DNA from: UBA525 sp964589765
GTDB lineage: Archaea > Nanobdellota > Nanobdellia > Woesearchaeales > UBA525
Direction: 5' to 3'
DNA length: 31,120 bases
Assembly: GCA_964589765.1 (NCBI GenBank)
Contig: CAZPUM010000014.1
Span: forward strand, 1-31,120
A program made the translations under genes and the position numbers. The notes under the pieces were generated by a model, which saw nothing but the letters and a program-made list of their open reading frames with translations, was not told where the DNA came from and made no database searches. Below, piece after piece: positions 14,629-22,555 of this stretch (position 1 is its first letter; each line of letters opens with the position of its first letter).

Positions 14629-14739
14629 GTTTGACCTCGTCCCTCGGTGTTTTAACACGGCGCTCGCCCAGTTTTCTTTGAAAACACTCACGCCTTGGTT
14701 TTATGAATTCAATAATAAATAAGGAAATGATGGAAAAAA

Positions 14740-15021
14740 TTAACCAATAGCTCTTCTGACATCAACAACATCAACAGAGTTTACTCCCGCGATGGTTGAC
14801 ATATCATTCTCAAGAGGGTCTGTTGAACCTATCTGCTCATCCATTACGAAAGTGATTTTCACTGCTTTTAGACCGAAGGCAACGGGCTCAATCTCGATTC
14901 GTTTTTCCCCGTTTTCTCCTGCAAACTTGTTGATTTTTTCCTGCGCTGCCGTTGAAATAGCCTGGAGGTCCTCGTCTGGACTTTCGGGCATTATCTTGAT
15001 GGTTACAATCGCCTTTGCCAT
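14740..15021 (-). CDS. Elongation factor aEF1B (EF-1-beta)
   Basis: This 93-residue protein is the archaeal EF-1A nucleotide exchange factor. It shows AKAIVTIKIMPESPDEDLQAI, then EIEPVAFGLKAVKITFVMDE and the closing VNSVDVVDVRRAIG. The length is usual. It is preceded, 9 bp upstream on the same strand, by the Zn-ribbon protein that accompanies it in many archaea. An AGGTGAG Shine-Dalgarno lies in that gap. Confidence 0.95.
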   Translation of the reverse strand: MAKAIVTIKIMPESPDEDLQAISTAAQEKINKFAGENGEKRIEIEPVAFGLKAVKITFVMDEQIGSTDPLENDMSTIAGVNSVDVVDVRRAIG

Positions 15022-15030
15022 TTATCTCAC

Positions 15031-15189
15031 CTAGTTTGGTCCTTCAAAACCGCACTTTGGACACACATACTTTGCAACAATCTCCCTCTCATTTCTTGTT
15101 CTGATGATTTTCTCGCCACAAACAGGGCAAGGAAATGTTACGCTACCGTGTGTGTTGGCAGTCTCGTTTCCTAATGTTGAAATGCTCAT
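15031..15189 (-). CDS. Zn-ribbon RNA-binding protein (COG2888-like)
   Basis: This 52-residue gene was recovered by hand. It has two CPxC/CxxC knuckles, FPCPVCGEKIIRTR and KYVCPKCGFEGPN, forming a double zinc ribbon as in COG2888, a family predicted to act in translation. Its position just upstream of aEF1B is conserved in archaea, which supports the assignment. The ATG lies 26 bp from a TATA box, implying a leaderless operon mRNA. Confidence 0.9.
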   Translation of the reverse strand: MSISTLGNETANTHGSVTFPCPVCGEKIIRTRNEREIVAKYVCPKCGFEGPN

Positions 15190-15210
15190 ACTCTCGAGAA
15201 CTACATTCCT

Positions 15211-15252
15211 TTTTTAAAAGTATTTGTTGCTTCAGGCGGATAGGTTTAAATA
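15211..15252. promoter_or_regulatory. Divergent TATA boxes of the Zn-ribbon and Kazal genes
   Basis: Minus-strand CTTTTAAAAA (15211-15220) lies 26 bp before the Zn-ribbon ATG. Plus-strand tttaaata (15245-15252) lies 25 bp before the Kazal-gene ATG. Both mRNAs would be leaderless. Confidence 0.6.
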
Positions 15253-15273
15253 TGTAATAGACAGGGAAACTCT

Positions 15274-15564
15274 ATGAAGAAAGTCCTGAAGATGCTTCTA
15301 ATCCCCATTGCGGGTGCCATTGGAATAACTGTGATATTCATGATGGTGGTCTGGGCCGGTGGCTGGCAGGGAGAGGTTGTCAACGAGGACGGTTTCGATT
15401 CTGATTACGGGCAAGGACTCGTTGGAAATGTTGTTTTTGAACCTTCAAGGCACTGTTCGGATTTATACGACCCTGTCTGTGGTCATGACGGGAACGAATA
15501 TGATAACGCGTGCTTCGCTGTGCGAGCAGGAACAAAAGTGGCTTATCAGGGCGCGTGTCGTTGA
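15274..15564 (+). CDS. Membrane-anchored Kazal-domain protein
   Basis: This 96-residue protein has an N-terminal membrane anchor or signal (about 5-29) and an acidic linker. A Kazal-like module follows (61-95): C61-SDLYDPVC69-GHDGNEYDNAC80...GTKVAYQGAC95. The core PVCGxDGxxYxNxC matches Kazal serine-protease inhibitors, with four cysteines (two disulfides) instead of the classical six. An inhibitor or protein-binding role at the cell surface is inferred. The last 19 bp overlap the end of trm1. Confidence 0.85.
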   Translation: MKKVLKMLLIPIAGAIGITVIFMMVVWAGGWQGEVVNEDGFDSDYGQGLVGNVVFEPSRHCSDLYDPVCGHDGNEYDNACFAVRAGTKVAYQGACR

Positions 15565-16619
15565 ACTCTCTTTAGAATCTCTTCAACTGTAAGTTTTGTT
15601 TTGATGCCTATTGGACTGATATGGGTCTTTACGGCATCCTTGCCTAGAATTCTAAAAAAATCCTCTTTCTTTAGACCATGAACCTTGCTGATTTTGCTGA
15701 ATTGGTGTATGTCAACGAATCCAACTGTTTCAATAGAGCACTCTTCCAGAATTGTGGTTAATAGTGTGACTGCTTCGTTGAGCTCAAGCTGTTTTCCAAT
15801 CTTAATCATTTTGGAAATAATCTTCTTGTCATGTAATGGTCCTGCCCAAAGAGGGCCAACTCCTGTGTTTAAATCAGTTTCAGTACAGGTCTGGCTGTTG
15901 TGGTCTACGATAAACTGTTTGTGTTGTTTCAGAAGGGGTTTAACGGCTGACTGTGACCTATCAACTCTGAAAAAGACCCTGTAGTAATGGTCGGTGCTGA
16001 TTGATAGTATGGGGAATAATGCCTTGTCGTACTGGGCTCCAATCAGTTGAACCTTGCGAATCAAAATACGAAGACCTATCTCGTGCATCACCCAAGTTCT
16101 GCTGGGCTCCGCCCAGTACTTTCTGCGTGTAACTCTTGGGTATGTGCCTGTCAGACCGCTGGTGTCTGTGGCTGTCACGGCAAGTATGCCGTCCCTTGCT
16201 GTTCTTCGAACAGCCGAATCAAGAAAGGGGTTGGGTGTTCCGAAGGGGTCTATGTCAATATAGTCCCAAACCCTTCTTTCTCTCAGAAGAGAGTTGGCAT
16301 CCTGTTCTGTGATTGTAATTTTAGGACTTTTGCAATTTTTCTTAATCAGCTTAACGGCCTCTTCACTTGAGTCATTAACATTGATTGTTGAGATGTTCTT
16401 AGTATCTATCTCGTTTAGGACTCTGGCCACTCTGACGCCTGTGGCCTCCATGGGAAAGCACAGTCGTAAATTGTCTTTCCAGTCCAAAGCTGAAATCATA
16501 AGGATGCTCAGGTCCCTATTCAGTTTCATAACCGGGTTGTAGAAGACAGGCATATCTTTGCTGACCTCCTCTGCTGTGTAAGTCCAAAACTCGGTTCTGC
16601 CTTCAATCAGTTTTTTCAT
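15546..16619 (-). CDS. trm1: tRNA (guanine26-N2)-dimethyltransferase Trm1
   Basis: This 357-residue enzyme makes m2,2G26 in tRNA using S-adenosylmethionine. Landmarks are the N-terminal EGRTEFWTYTAEEV and FYNPVMKLNRDLS, the methyl-donor region LCFPMEATGVRVARVLNE, and the motif IV-type DYIDIDPFGTPNPFLDSA. The TDTSGLTGTYPRVTRRKYW stretch and the C-terminal FRILGKDAVKTHISP are also present. The length is close to that of archaeal Trm1. It stands alone with no visible operon partners. Confidence 0.96.
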   Translation of the reverse strand: MKKLIEGRTEFWTYTAEEVSKDMPVFYNPVMKLNRDLSILMISALDWKDNLRLCFPMEATGVRVARVLNEIDTKNISTINVNDSSEEAVKLIKKNCKSPKITITEQDANSLLRERRVWDYIDIDPFGTPNPFLDSAVRRTARDGILAVTATDTSGLTGTYPRVTRRKYWAEPSRTWVMHEIGLRILIRKVQLIGAQYDKALFPILSISTDHYYRVFFRVDRSQSAVKPLLKQHKQFIVDHNSQTCTETDLNTGVGPLWAGPLHDKKIISKMIKIGKQLELNEAVTLLTTILEECSIETVGFVDIHQFSKISKVHGLKKEDFFRILGKDAVKTHISPIGIKTKLTVEEILKRVQRHAP

Positions 16620-16649
16620 CGTCTAAGAAATAAGGGGTGGTTTTAATGT

Positions 16650-18278
16650 CTAGCCCTCAACAGCTATTGTTCCGTACATATCAGATTCTGGAAGGAGCAA
16701 GTCAGCTTCGTACCCTTGTTTTGGTGGTAGCTCATCTCTATCTCTGTCTAGCCAGATTGCCATTCCGTACTCTGATACGCCAAACAGGTCTTTTGTTGTT
16801 GGGTCCTCAACAAAAGTGATATTGCTGGTTATGTCGATGCGCCATTCATCTGGTCCTCTGAAGTACGTCAGATTTATTCCTGTTTTTTCCTCCTTGCCAT
16901 TTCTTGAGCGCTCTCTTGGAATAATTATCTCAACGGGAAGGTATGTGGCGTTAGGTTCTCCCGCTCGTATTACAAAACCGCCTTTTGTTACAAACTCTGC
17001 TGTGTCCCTTACAAATCCTTGCTCTATGCTGATATTATACTTATCAGTCTCATTGTCATAAGCGCCTATCTTAACAGCCCATTTTTCGCCTTCAAACAGA
17101 ATCTCTGTTCTGGCGTTTGTTGTTGGATCTCCAATAAATTCGTATAAGTACCTGTCCCCTTCTATAGTTCTCATGTTGAGCATCCTTGAACTGTTACTGA
17201 CTCCGCTGTATCTCATGAGGTAGTTTCGACCATCCCTTGCGGTAAGAAGAACGAGGTCTTCTTCTTCAATACAGTATGGCTGTTCTTTTGGGCATCTGTG
17301 GATTCGCAATGGGTGGTCGAGTTCGCCCAAAAAAATCTCTCCAGCATCATCCTCAACCAAAGATATTTTCATCTCTCTATTGTCTATGGTAATGTACTCC
17401 AAATCGAAACCGTACTTACTTCTGTCGAAGGAAACAATTGTGGCCTTTTGCATTGGAGACCCGACATAACTGATGTCCAGTAGTTGACTGACAAGTCTTT
17501 CCTGTCCGATATTGTCTACCAGGCTTTCGCCTGGGGATAGTAATATTCCATCGGTATCAGGGTCGTCTGCGTAGAGGCGGACTTTTGCATAGTTGCTACC
17601 AACAAAAGTTTTTGTGTTGGGCCAGGTTGTGCTGTTTGCTTTCAGCCTTTTTCCATCCTCAAAAAGAAGGTTGTTAGGCACGTCTCTGCCGTAAAGAACC
17701 ACTGTGTCATTTGTTGTTTCAGAAACAACATATGTGTGCCCTAGGATTTGAATATCTCTTCCAGTGATGTCGTACCAGGTATAACCTTTCCTTAAGAAAA
17801 CCCCGTATTCAAAAATAGGTTTATCTTCCTCAAAGAAAAGGAAGGTTCCAATCTCTTCAGTGTCCCCAGATTTTCTGAAAACTATTTCTCCCGTACTATT
17901 CTCACCAAAGTCGAAAAGAATCTCTTCATCATACCCAACCGTGTTCTGGTTATCAAGCCATATGATGGGATGTTTCAGTAAAGGAAATTCATGAACTGTA
18001 AGAAGTGGGTGGTGTTCATACAGCATATCGCCCAGAGGAATGTCTAAGTTTATGTGAGGAACCTCGGCTGTTGTATTTATGAACACATCCCCTGGTTTGT
18101 ACTGTTCTTCGTCAGGGTTGTACTGTGATTCAGGGTTTTCATCAGGGTACGTCCTTGGTATGTATGGCCTGTAGTTGTCCTCATCCTGAACAACAGGAAC
18201 TGTGTTGGGATTATCTTCCAACTGTACTGTACAGGAGAGTAAGATTAACGGGATGAACAGCAGTATGTACAGTCGCAT
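16650..18278 (-). CDS. S-layer-like lipoprotein
   Basis: From the ATG at 18278, 27 bp from a TATA box, the product is 542 residues and begins with a lipoprotein-type signal MRLYILLFIPLILLSC. Cys16 is the predicted lipid-modified residue. A P/N/E/Y-rich linker follows. The rest runs collinear with the S-layer protein at 949-3663. DMLYEHHPLL matches its DMLEIREPL, ILGHTYVVSETT matches IFGTEFTIVDTT, LSPGESLVDN matches VPPGMGVREF, and SEYGMAIWLDRDRDE matches TDYGILIESYD. It lacks the beta-module at S-layer residues 248-327. It is therefore a lipid-anchored S-layer paralog. An ATG five codons upstream lies too close to the TATA box. Confidence 0.8.
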   Translation of the reverse strand: MRLYILLFIPLILLSCTVQLEDNPNTVPVVQDEDNYRPYIPRTYPDENPESQYNPDEEQYKPGDVFINTTAEVPHINLDIPLGDMLYEHHPLLTVHEFPLLKHPIIWLDNQNTVGYDEEILFDFGENSTGEIVFRKSGDTEEIGTFLFFEEDKPIFEYGVFLRKGYTWYDITGRDIQILGHTYVVSETTNDTVVLYGRDVPNNLLFEDGKRLKANSTTWPNTKTFVGSNYAKVRLYADDPDTDGILLSPGESLVDNIGQERLVSQLLDISYVGSPMQKATIVSFDRSKYGFDLEYITIDNREMKISLVEDDAGEIFLGELDHPLRIHRCPKEQPYCIEEEDLVLLTARDGRNYLMRYSGVSNSSRMLNMRTIEGDRYLYEFIGDPTTNARTEILFEGEKWAVKIGAYDNETDKYNISIEQGFVRDTAEFVTKGGFVIRAGEPNATYLPVEIIIPRERSRNGKEEKTGINLTYFRGPDEWRIDITSNITFVEDPTTKDLFGVSEYGMAIWLDRDRDELPPKQGYEADLLLPESDMYGTIAVEG

Positions 18279-18299
18279 GGGTTTTCTCGTCATGAGAGG

Positions 18300-18308
18300 T
18301 TTATAAAG
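18300..18308 (-). promoter_or_regulatory. TATA box of the S-layer-like lipoprotein
   Basis: Minus-strand CTTTATAAA is centred about 27 bp before the ATG at 18278 and only 11 bp from the alternative ATG at 18293, so it decides the start. Confidence 0.65.
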
Positions 18309-18338
18309 AATTCTAAGAAAAAAGGATGGGGACTGTAT

Positions 18339-21044
18339 TTACAACCAGATGCTCAACCAGTTGAGAATTCTCTCAAGCATCGACCTGTTCTCCTGGAGCT
18401 GTTTTGTTAAATCGATACAGACCTCGTTGGAACACTGATTGCTCTTACATTCAAAGTTGTTCTGACAAGAGGCTCCCTCTTCTTTCTGGGTCTCAAACTC
18501 TCCACTTATCGAACAGTACTTTGCATCGCCGTTCTTTGTTCTAATGCCAAAGTCAACACACTTTCCATTCAGAAAACAACCGTCACTACAGCTTTGCTGT
18601 ACGCTTGGTTCTGGGTAAGGCATGTTTGTTCCTGGTTCCTCTGGAGGATACTCTATAGCGTAACCTGTCTCATCAAGCGGTTCAACAAGCCATCTGTATG
18701 CCTCTTCGAATCCTGGGTTGTACATTAAACGAAGCTCATCAAGTCCTATCTCGTGCAGGTACTCTCTGATGGTATCAACAAGTCTTGCCTGATCTCTGTT
18801 ACCTTGTGAGATAACATAGCTGTCTCCAACTATTCTCACAAGAACTGAGTTCGACAGGTCTATGTTCTGCAGGTCATTTCCGAGCTCTTCGGCAATAACT
18901 CCTGTGAAGGCCACATTGTGTGCTTCCTTGACATATGCTGCCAGGTTGGTTGCTGTAATCACATCACTGCTTGGTGCAGTCCTTCCAACAAGTATCAGAT
19001 TTTTTCCAGTGACTGGTGTTGGAACTGAGTTTCCAAGACTTATTGTGTACCATACTCTGCCGTACATGGGAATTCTTCCCGAAGAGTCCACAGCGACGGC
19101 TTCATTTTCATAGTACTGGCTACTCTGGTCAATCTTAACAACCTGTACAGTCACGCCGTTTCTGAGTGTCTGGCGTTCACCAACCTCCAGGGCGTTTGAA
19201 ACAATTCCGTTAACGGCGAACTTTGCTTCGGCCTCACGCCCGGGGTCAGAAACCCACACTAGTGTGGTTTCGTATTTCTCTCCGCCGAGCTTGTGGATTG
19301 CGGTGTGTCCTTCATACAATGAGTGCTTGTCACCAACAACAGGGTTGTACTCGATTGTGTACCAGACTCTGCCGTGTTTTGGAATGGCCTCAGTATTTGC
19401 GTAATCTTTCTGGTCCGGATTTTCGTAGTAGGTGCTTTCCTGTTCAATTTTTTGAATTTTAAGCACAACGCCGTTGTTTAAACGCGCAGTATCTCCAACC
19501 TTTAGTGCGTTTGTCAACTCTCCATTTACTGTAAACTTAGCCGTTGGTGTTCTGCTGTTATCAGAAACCCATACTAGGGTTGTTTCAAGCTCTACTCCGT
19601 TGATTTGGTGTACTCTGGTGTGTCCTTCGAACAGTGTAGGGTACTCGCTTGGATTGGGGCCTACTTGTACAGTATCAATAGTTATCCATGCACGTCCTTC
19701 TCTCCTCTGGTTGTCAACACCTGTTACTTTAATCTTGATGTAACCATTCTCGAACCTTACCTGATAACTATCGCCAAGATTCATGGCGTCGCTAACTTGT
19801 CCATTAATAATGAACTTAACAGTTGGTTCAATATCATTGGTTGTGATAGGGTCGCTGACATAAACCAGAGTAATTTCGTGCTCAAGACCTCCAATTTCGA
19901 AAATCTTTGTCTGTCCTTCGCAGAACAGAACTCCTCTGGAGTTTAGGCTTACATCATCATCACACAAGTGTGAGTTTATCTCAGGTTGCATGTAGACAAC
20001 GACGTTTTCTCTGATTCCGTCACGAATGTTTATTTTTTTAGCTGCGTCGTAATAACCATCTTTAGTCAGTGTGGCTTCGTACCATCCAGCTTTCAAACCA
20101 TCAAGTGCTGCGTATCCATACTGGTTGGTGTAAGTCCTTGCCTCATCAATCCCGTCCACGTGCTTCATGTGAATTCTTACATTATTGAGAGGGTTCAAAA
20201 GTTCAGCACTGTCGGAATTCTCAAGATAGCTATCAGACTTTGCGTAAACGCTAAACTCCGCACCGCCTTCAACAGGTAGGCTGTTTGCGTACTGAATGTG
20301 CATTGACACAGGCTGAGATCCATCATTGATGATTACGTCCATACCCGGTAGTTTGTCACGGCCTGCTTCGTTAATTCTAAGTCCAATCTCTTGAGTCTCA
20401 GTTGGGAAGAATCTAATATCAACATACTCTCCTCCATAGGCGAAGCGGTAGATATGGAATGACGTAGAAATCATTCCCTGACTTATTTCAATGCCTTCCT
20501 TTGTTTTAATTTTGACAAAGTCGTTCCATCCGCCATCCCCGTTTAAGTCAACGGCAACGGTTTGTGGATAGCTCTCAACAGGGTTGAGAACGACCTGGTA
20601 ACTCTTTCCGTCACTGACAAGGTTGCCCCTGCCATCTGGCATGCCTACTTCTATGGTGTTACCATTTCCAATGTCCTTGAAAATTGCTACTCTCTCGGAA
20701 CCGTCATACTCTTCGAACTCGAAGATTCGTGTGTTGGTTCCGTCAGAAACTACTATGTAGTCACCATTGAAAATCTGTCCTTGTGTGGCAGAAGCGGCTT
20801 CACGCATGTGTAGTCTATCATCAGAATCTCCTGTGAATATCTGGCCGTTCATATTATAGGCCAGAGGGACGTCATACCATCCTCCTCTTGCGCTGTTAAA
20901 TCCTAATTCGTATGCTCTGTTTCCATCAGGGTTGATGGAGACTAGCGAGATTCGTTCGGCTACTGCTGTGTTGCCAGTCTCGCTTGCATATGCGAATGTT
21001 GTTGCTAGTAAAAGCAACATTATTGTTATTGTGAATGCTTTCAT
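18339..21044 (-). CDS. Secreted S-layer-like multidomain protein (901 aa)
   Basis: It has a signal peptide (1-20, cut at AYA-SE). Residues 60-265 match the central S-layer region (GDYIVVSDGTNTRIFEF...AVDLNGDGGWNDFVKIKTKEG). A carboxypeptidase-regulatory-like beta-sandwich follows (about 285-355). Three copies of the S-layer beta-module come next (376-457, 473-566, 578-670), each with G-x-T-x-I/V-H...VWVSD...VNG...GRVWYTI. Then comes an S-layer C-terminal-like domain (681-766, NLILVGRTA...) and a Cys-rich segment (about 830-885, NNFECKSNQCSNEVC). A short amphipathic helix ends the chain (RSMLERILNWLSIWL). The protein is probably a surface or lattice-associated factor with several disulfides. 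A strong SD (TAAGGAGGC) fixes the start. Confidence 0.85.
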   Translation of the reverse strand: MKAFTITIMLLLLATTFAYASETGNTAVAERISLVSINPDGNRAYELGFNSARGGWYDVPLAYNMNGQIFTGDSDDRLHMREAASATQGQIFNGDYIVVSDGTNTRIFEFEEYDGSERVAIFKDIGNGNTIEVGMPDGRGNLVSDGKSYQVVLNPVESYPQTVAVDLNGDGGWNDFVKIKTKEGIEISQGMISTSFHIYRFAYGGEYVDIRFFPTETQEIGLRINEAGRDKLPGMDVIINDGSQPVSMHIQYANSLPVEGGAEFSVYAKSDSYLENSDSAELLNPLNNVRIHMKHVDGIDEARTYTNQYGYAALDGLKAGWYEATLTKDGYYDAAKKINIRDGIRENVVVYMQPEINSHLCDDDVSLNSRGVLFCEGQTKIFEIGGLEHEITLVYVSDPITTNDIEPTVKFIINGQVSDAMNLGDSYQVRFENGYIKIKVTGVDNQRREGRAWITIDTVQVGPNPSEYPTLFEGHTRVHQINGVELETTLVWVSDNSRTPTAKFTVNGELTNALKVGDTARLNNGVVLKIQKIEQESTYYENPDQKDYANTEAIPKHGRVWYTIEYNPVVGDKHSLYEGHTAIHKLGGEKYETTLVWVSDPGREAEAKFAVNGIVSNALEVGERQTLRNGVTVQVVKIDQSSQYYENEAVAVDSSGRIPMYGRVWYTISLGNSVPTPVTGKNLILVGRTAPSSDVITATNLAAYVKEAHNVAFTGVIAEELGNDLQNIDLSNSVLVRIVGDSYVISQGNRDQARLVDTIREYLHEIGLDELRLMYNPGFEEAYRWLVEPLDETGYAIEYPPEEPGTNMPYPEPSVQQSCSDGCFLNGKCVDFGIRTKNGDAKYCSISGEFETQKEEGASCQNNFECKSNQCSNEVCIDLTKQLQENRSMLERILNWLSIWL

Positions 21045-21050
21045 TGATTT

Positions 21051-21090
21051 GCCTCCTTATAGAACTACATAGGTTGTTCCGGTATATAAC
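21051..21090 (-). promoter_or_regulatory. Promoter and SD of the 901-residue gene
   Basis: A minus-strand TATA box GTTATATACC (about 21081-21090) gives a leader of about 15-20 nt. TAAGGAGGC (21051-21059) then lies 6 nt before the ATG. Confidence 0.65.
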
Positions 21091-21114
21091 TACTGACAGG
21101 AACGAACGTTCCGC

Positions 21115-21981
21115 CTATCGTCGGAAACGGTCGGAAAGGGTGAATTTCTTAACTCCGGATTCCTCTAAATCAATAACTAGCCCTTTCCGTTTTAATCCGG
21201 ACAGTGTCCGGAAGAGACTGCTTTTGGGCAGACCGGTTTTATGGCGCAACTGGCTTTGTGTTAAAGCGCCATCGTAGAAAAGCAGATTTACAATTTCAGT
21301 CTCTCTTTCTCCAAGTGTTTCCAGTATGGCTTTTTGTTTCCCGTCCATCTTTTCATCAGAGCCCTTTAGACCTCTGTGGAGCACATATCCTGTAATTATG
21401 AGGGCAAGGATTATGGCGCCAAGAATCATCCACCAGATGTTGCCCACGGGTATATCCATCGAGTCATCAGCTCTAACTGAAACCATGTAGTGTTTGCTCT
21501 CTGTTATAGAGATGGACTCTGTGTATGCCTTATTGTTAACGATAGCTGTGACTTCGCAGATTCCATAGCCTATCTCTTCAACTGTGAAAAAACCTATGTC
21601 GTCTGTGCTCGTAGGAACAACTCCTTGAACCTCTCCAGTACATACTATCTTAATCGGTTTGTGTTGTAAAAGGTTATCCTGTCCGTCAACCACTCTGCCA
21701 GACATTTTGGCTAAAGGCCTCAAGAGAACATTTCCGTCCCCCCCGGAAGCATATCTGCCAATAAATATCGATTCTCCAATCACTTGAATCTTCAGTTTTC
21801 CTTCTTGAAGAACTTCAATTGTGTTGTCAGGGCTGATGATGTGTGTGGTCTGTGTATCTCCGCTAACCTTGGCAACAAGTCCTTCTAAAGAGATATTATT
21901 CTGGGTATGAAGATTAAGTGTCTCTGCGTTTACCATTGGCAATGCCAGAATCAGTAATGCTAAGACAATTTGCCATCTCAT
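21115..21981 (-). CDS. Membrane-anchored winged-helix transcription regulator (COG2512-like)
   Basis: This 288-residue protein has a signal peptide (1-19) and an extracellular part that includes a carboxypeptidase-regulatory-like sandwich (about 92-165). One membrane helix follows (180-200, WWMILGAIILALIITGYVL), then a cytosolic winged helix (about 220-288). The HTH reads ILETLGERETEIVNLLFYDG, then LTQSQLRHKTGLPKSSLFRTLSGLKRKGLV. This is the layout of archaeal membrane-associated regulators: an outside sensor linked directly to a DNA-binding domain. It lies 70 bp upstream of the 901-residue S-layer-like gene. Targets and signal are unknown. Confidence 0.85.
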   Translation of the reverse strand: MRWQIVLALLILALPMVNAETLNLHTQNNISLEGLVAKVSGDTQTTHIISPDNTIEVLQEGKLKIQVIGESIFIGRYASGGDGNVLLRPLAKMSGRVVDGQDNLLQHKPIKIVCTGEVQGVVPTSTDDIGFFTVEEIGYGICEVTAIVNNKAYTESISITESKHYMVSVRADDSMDIPVGNIWWMILGAIILALIITGYVLHRGLKGSDEKMDGKQKAILETLGERETEIVNLLFYDGALTQSQLRHKTGLPKSSLFRTLSGLKRKGLVIDLEESGVKKFTLSDRFRR

Positions 21982-22000
21982 ACACAGACCTACTGTTTTA

Positions 22001-22012
22001 GCTTTAAAAAGG
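22001..22012 (-). promoter_or_regulatory. TATA box of the membrane regulator
   Basis: Minus-strand CCTTTTTAAAGC is centred about 25 bp before the ATG at 21981. Confidence 0.55.
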
Positions 22013-22017
22013 TTTCA

Positions 22018-22521
22018 TCACTTCTTTGTGTATTTACATGAAAGTTCTGTCTCTTTTCCAACGATTAAAACGCTGGCAATCAGAGTTATCATGGTAAGTA
22101 TTTGAAGTTCGAGTCCTTTCAGTGGCAAAACAGCCAGGGTAAGACCTGTTCCAAGCCCAAGTGTTGCTGCTACTATTGGAAACAGTCCAAAGGCACAGCC
22201 AGGACATCCTGCTGCGATGCTTCCAAAAAATAATCCTATGATGCCCAGGCCCATGCTTTTGTACCTGACCTCTTTGATTTTGTGCACTATCAAAGTGATT
22301 AGGCCTGATAATAGAACACTTATGATAACAGTTGAAACGGTGTAGCTTACAGTGTACCATGCTGGAAAGTTTGAGAAAAAATGTAGTGGGTTTCCCAGAT
22401 AAATATAGTATTGGACTGCTACAATGGCCAAGATATAGATCGGTGATGCTAAGATGAATAAGAGTCTGTTCTCTTTAATGCCTTGAATTGTAAAAACATA
22501 CCTCTTTTTAAGCCAGTCCAC
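22018..22521 (-). CDS. Polytopic membrane protein with CPGC motif
   Basis: This 167-residue protein has four or five membrane segments (about 20-41, 57-79, 90-103, 108-126, 135-155). A CPGC motif (Cys106, Cys109) lies in FFGSIAAGCPGCAFGLFP. It is not DsbB or VKOR by sequence. It follows the double-DsbA gene by 34 bp on the same strand, so a thiol-redox role, such as re-oxidising the DsbA domains, is a reasonable inference. A metal-binding role is an alternative. No separate strong promoter is seen, which suggests co-transcription. Confidence 0.75.
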   Translation of the reverse strand: MDWLKKRYVFTIQGIKENRLLFILASPIYILAIVAVQYYIYLGNPLHFFSNFPAWYTVSYTVSTVIISVLLSGLITLIVHKIKEVRYKSMGLGIIGLFFGSIAAGCPGCAFGLFPIVAATLGLGTGLTLAVLPLKGLELQILTMITLIASVLIVGKETELSCKYTKK

Positions 22522-22555
22522 AGGTCATCTCCAAAAAAAGAAAAAGAAAAAAAAT

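Noticed and set aside
19223..20279. Cys-rich plus-strand open frames opposite the 901-residue gene
   Set aside because: They are antisense shadows of the three repeated modules and have no promoter or ribosome binding site.
18339..21044. Tandem domains considered as a CRISPR or DNA repeat array
   Set aside because: The repeats are diverged protein domains of 80-95 residues; the DNA repeats are imperfect and there are no spacers.
22034..22360. 108-codon alternative frame inside the CPGC membrane protein gene
   Set aside because: Composition (many His, Ser, Arg, Trp) is that of a frame-shadow; the main frame has clear membrane helices and the CPGC motif.
22018..22521. CPGC membrane protein as DsbB or VKOR
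   Set aside because: It lacks the four-cysteine layout of DsbB and the VKOR CxxC plus loop cysteines; only one CPGC pair and one C-terminal Cys are present.
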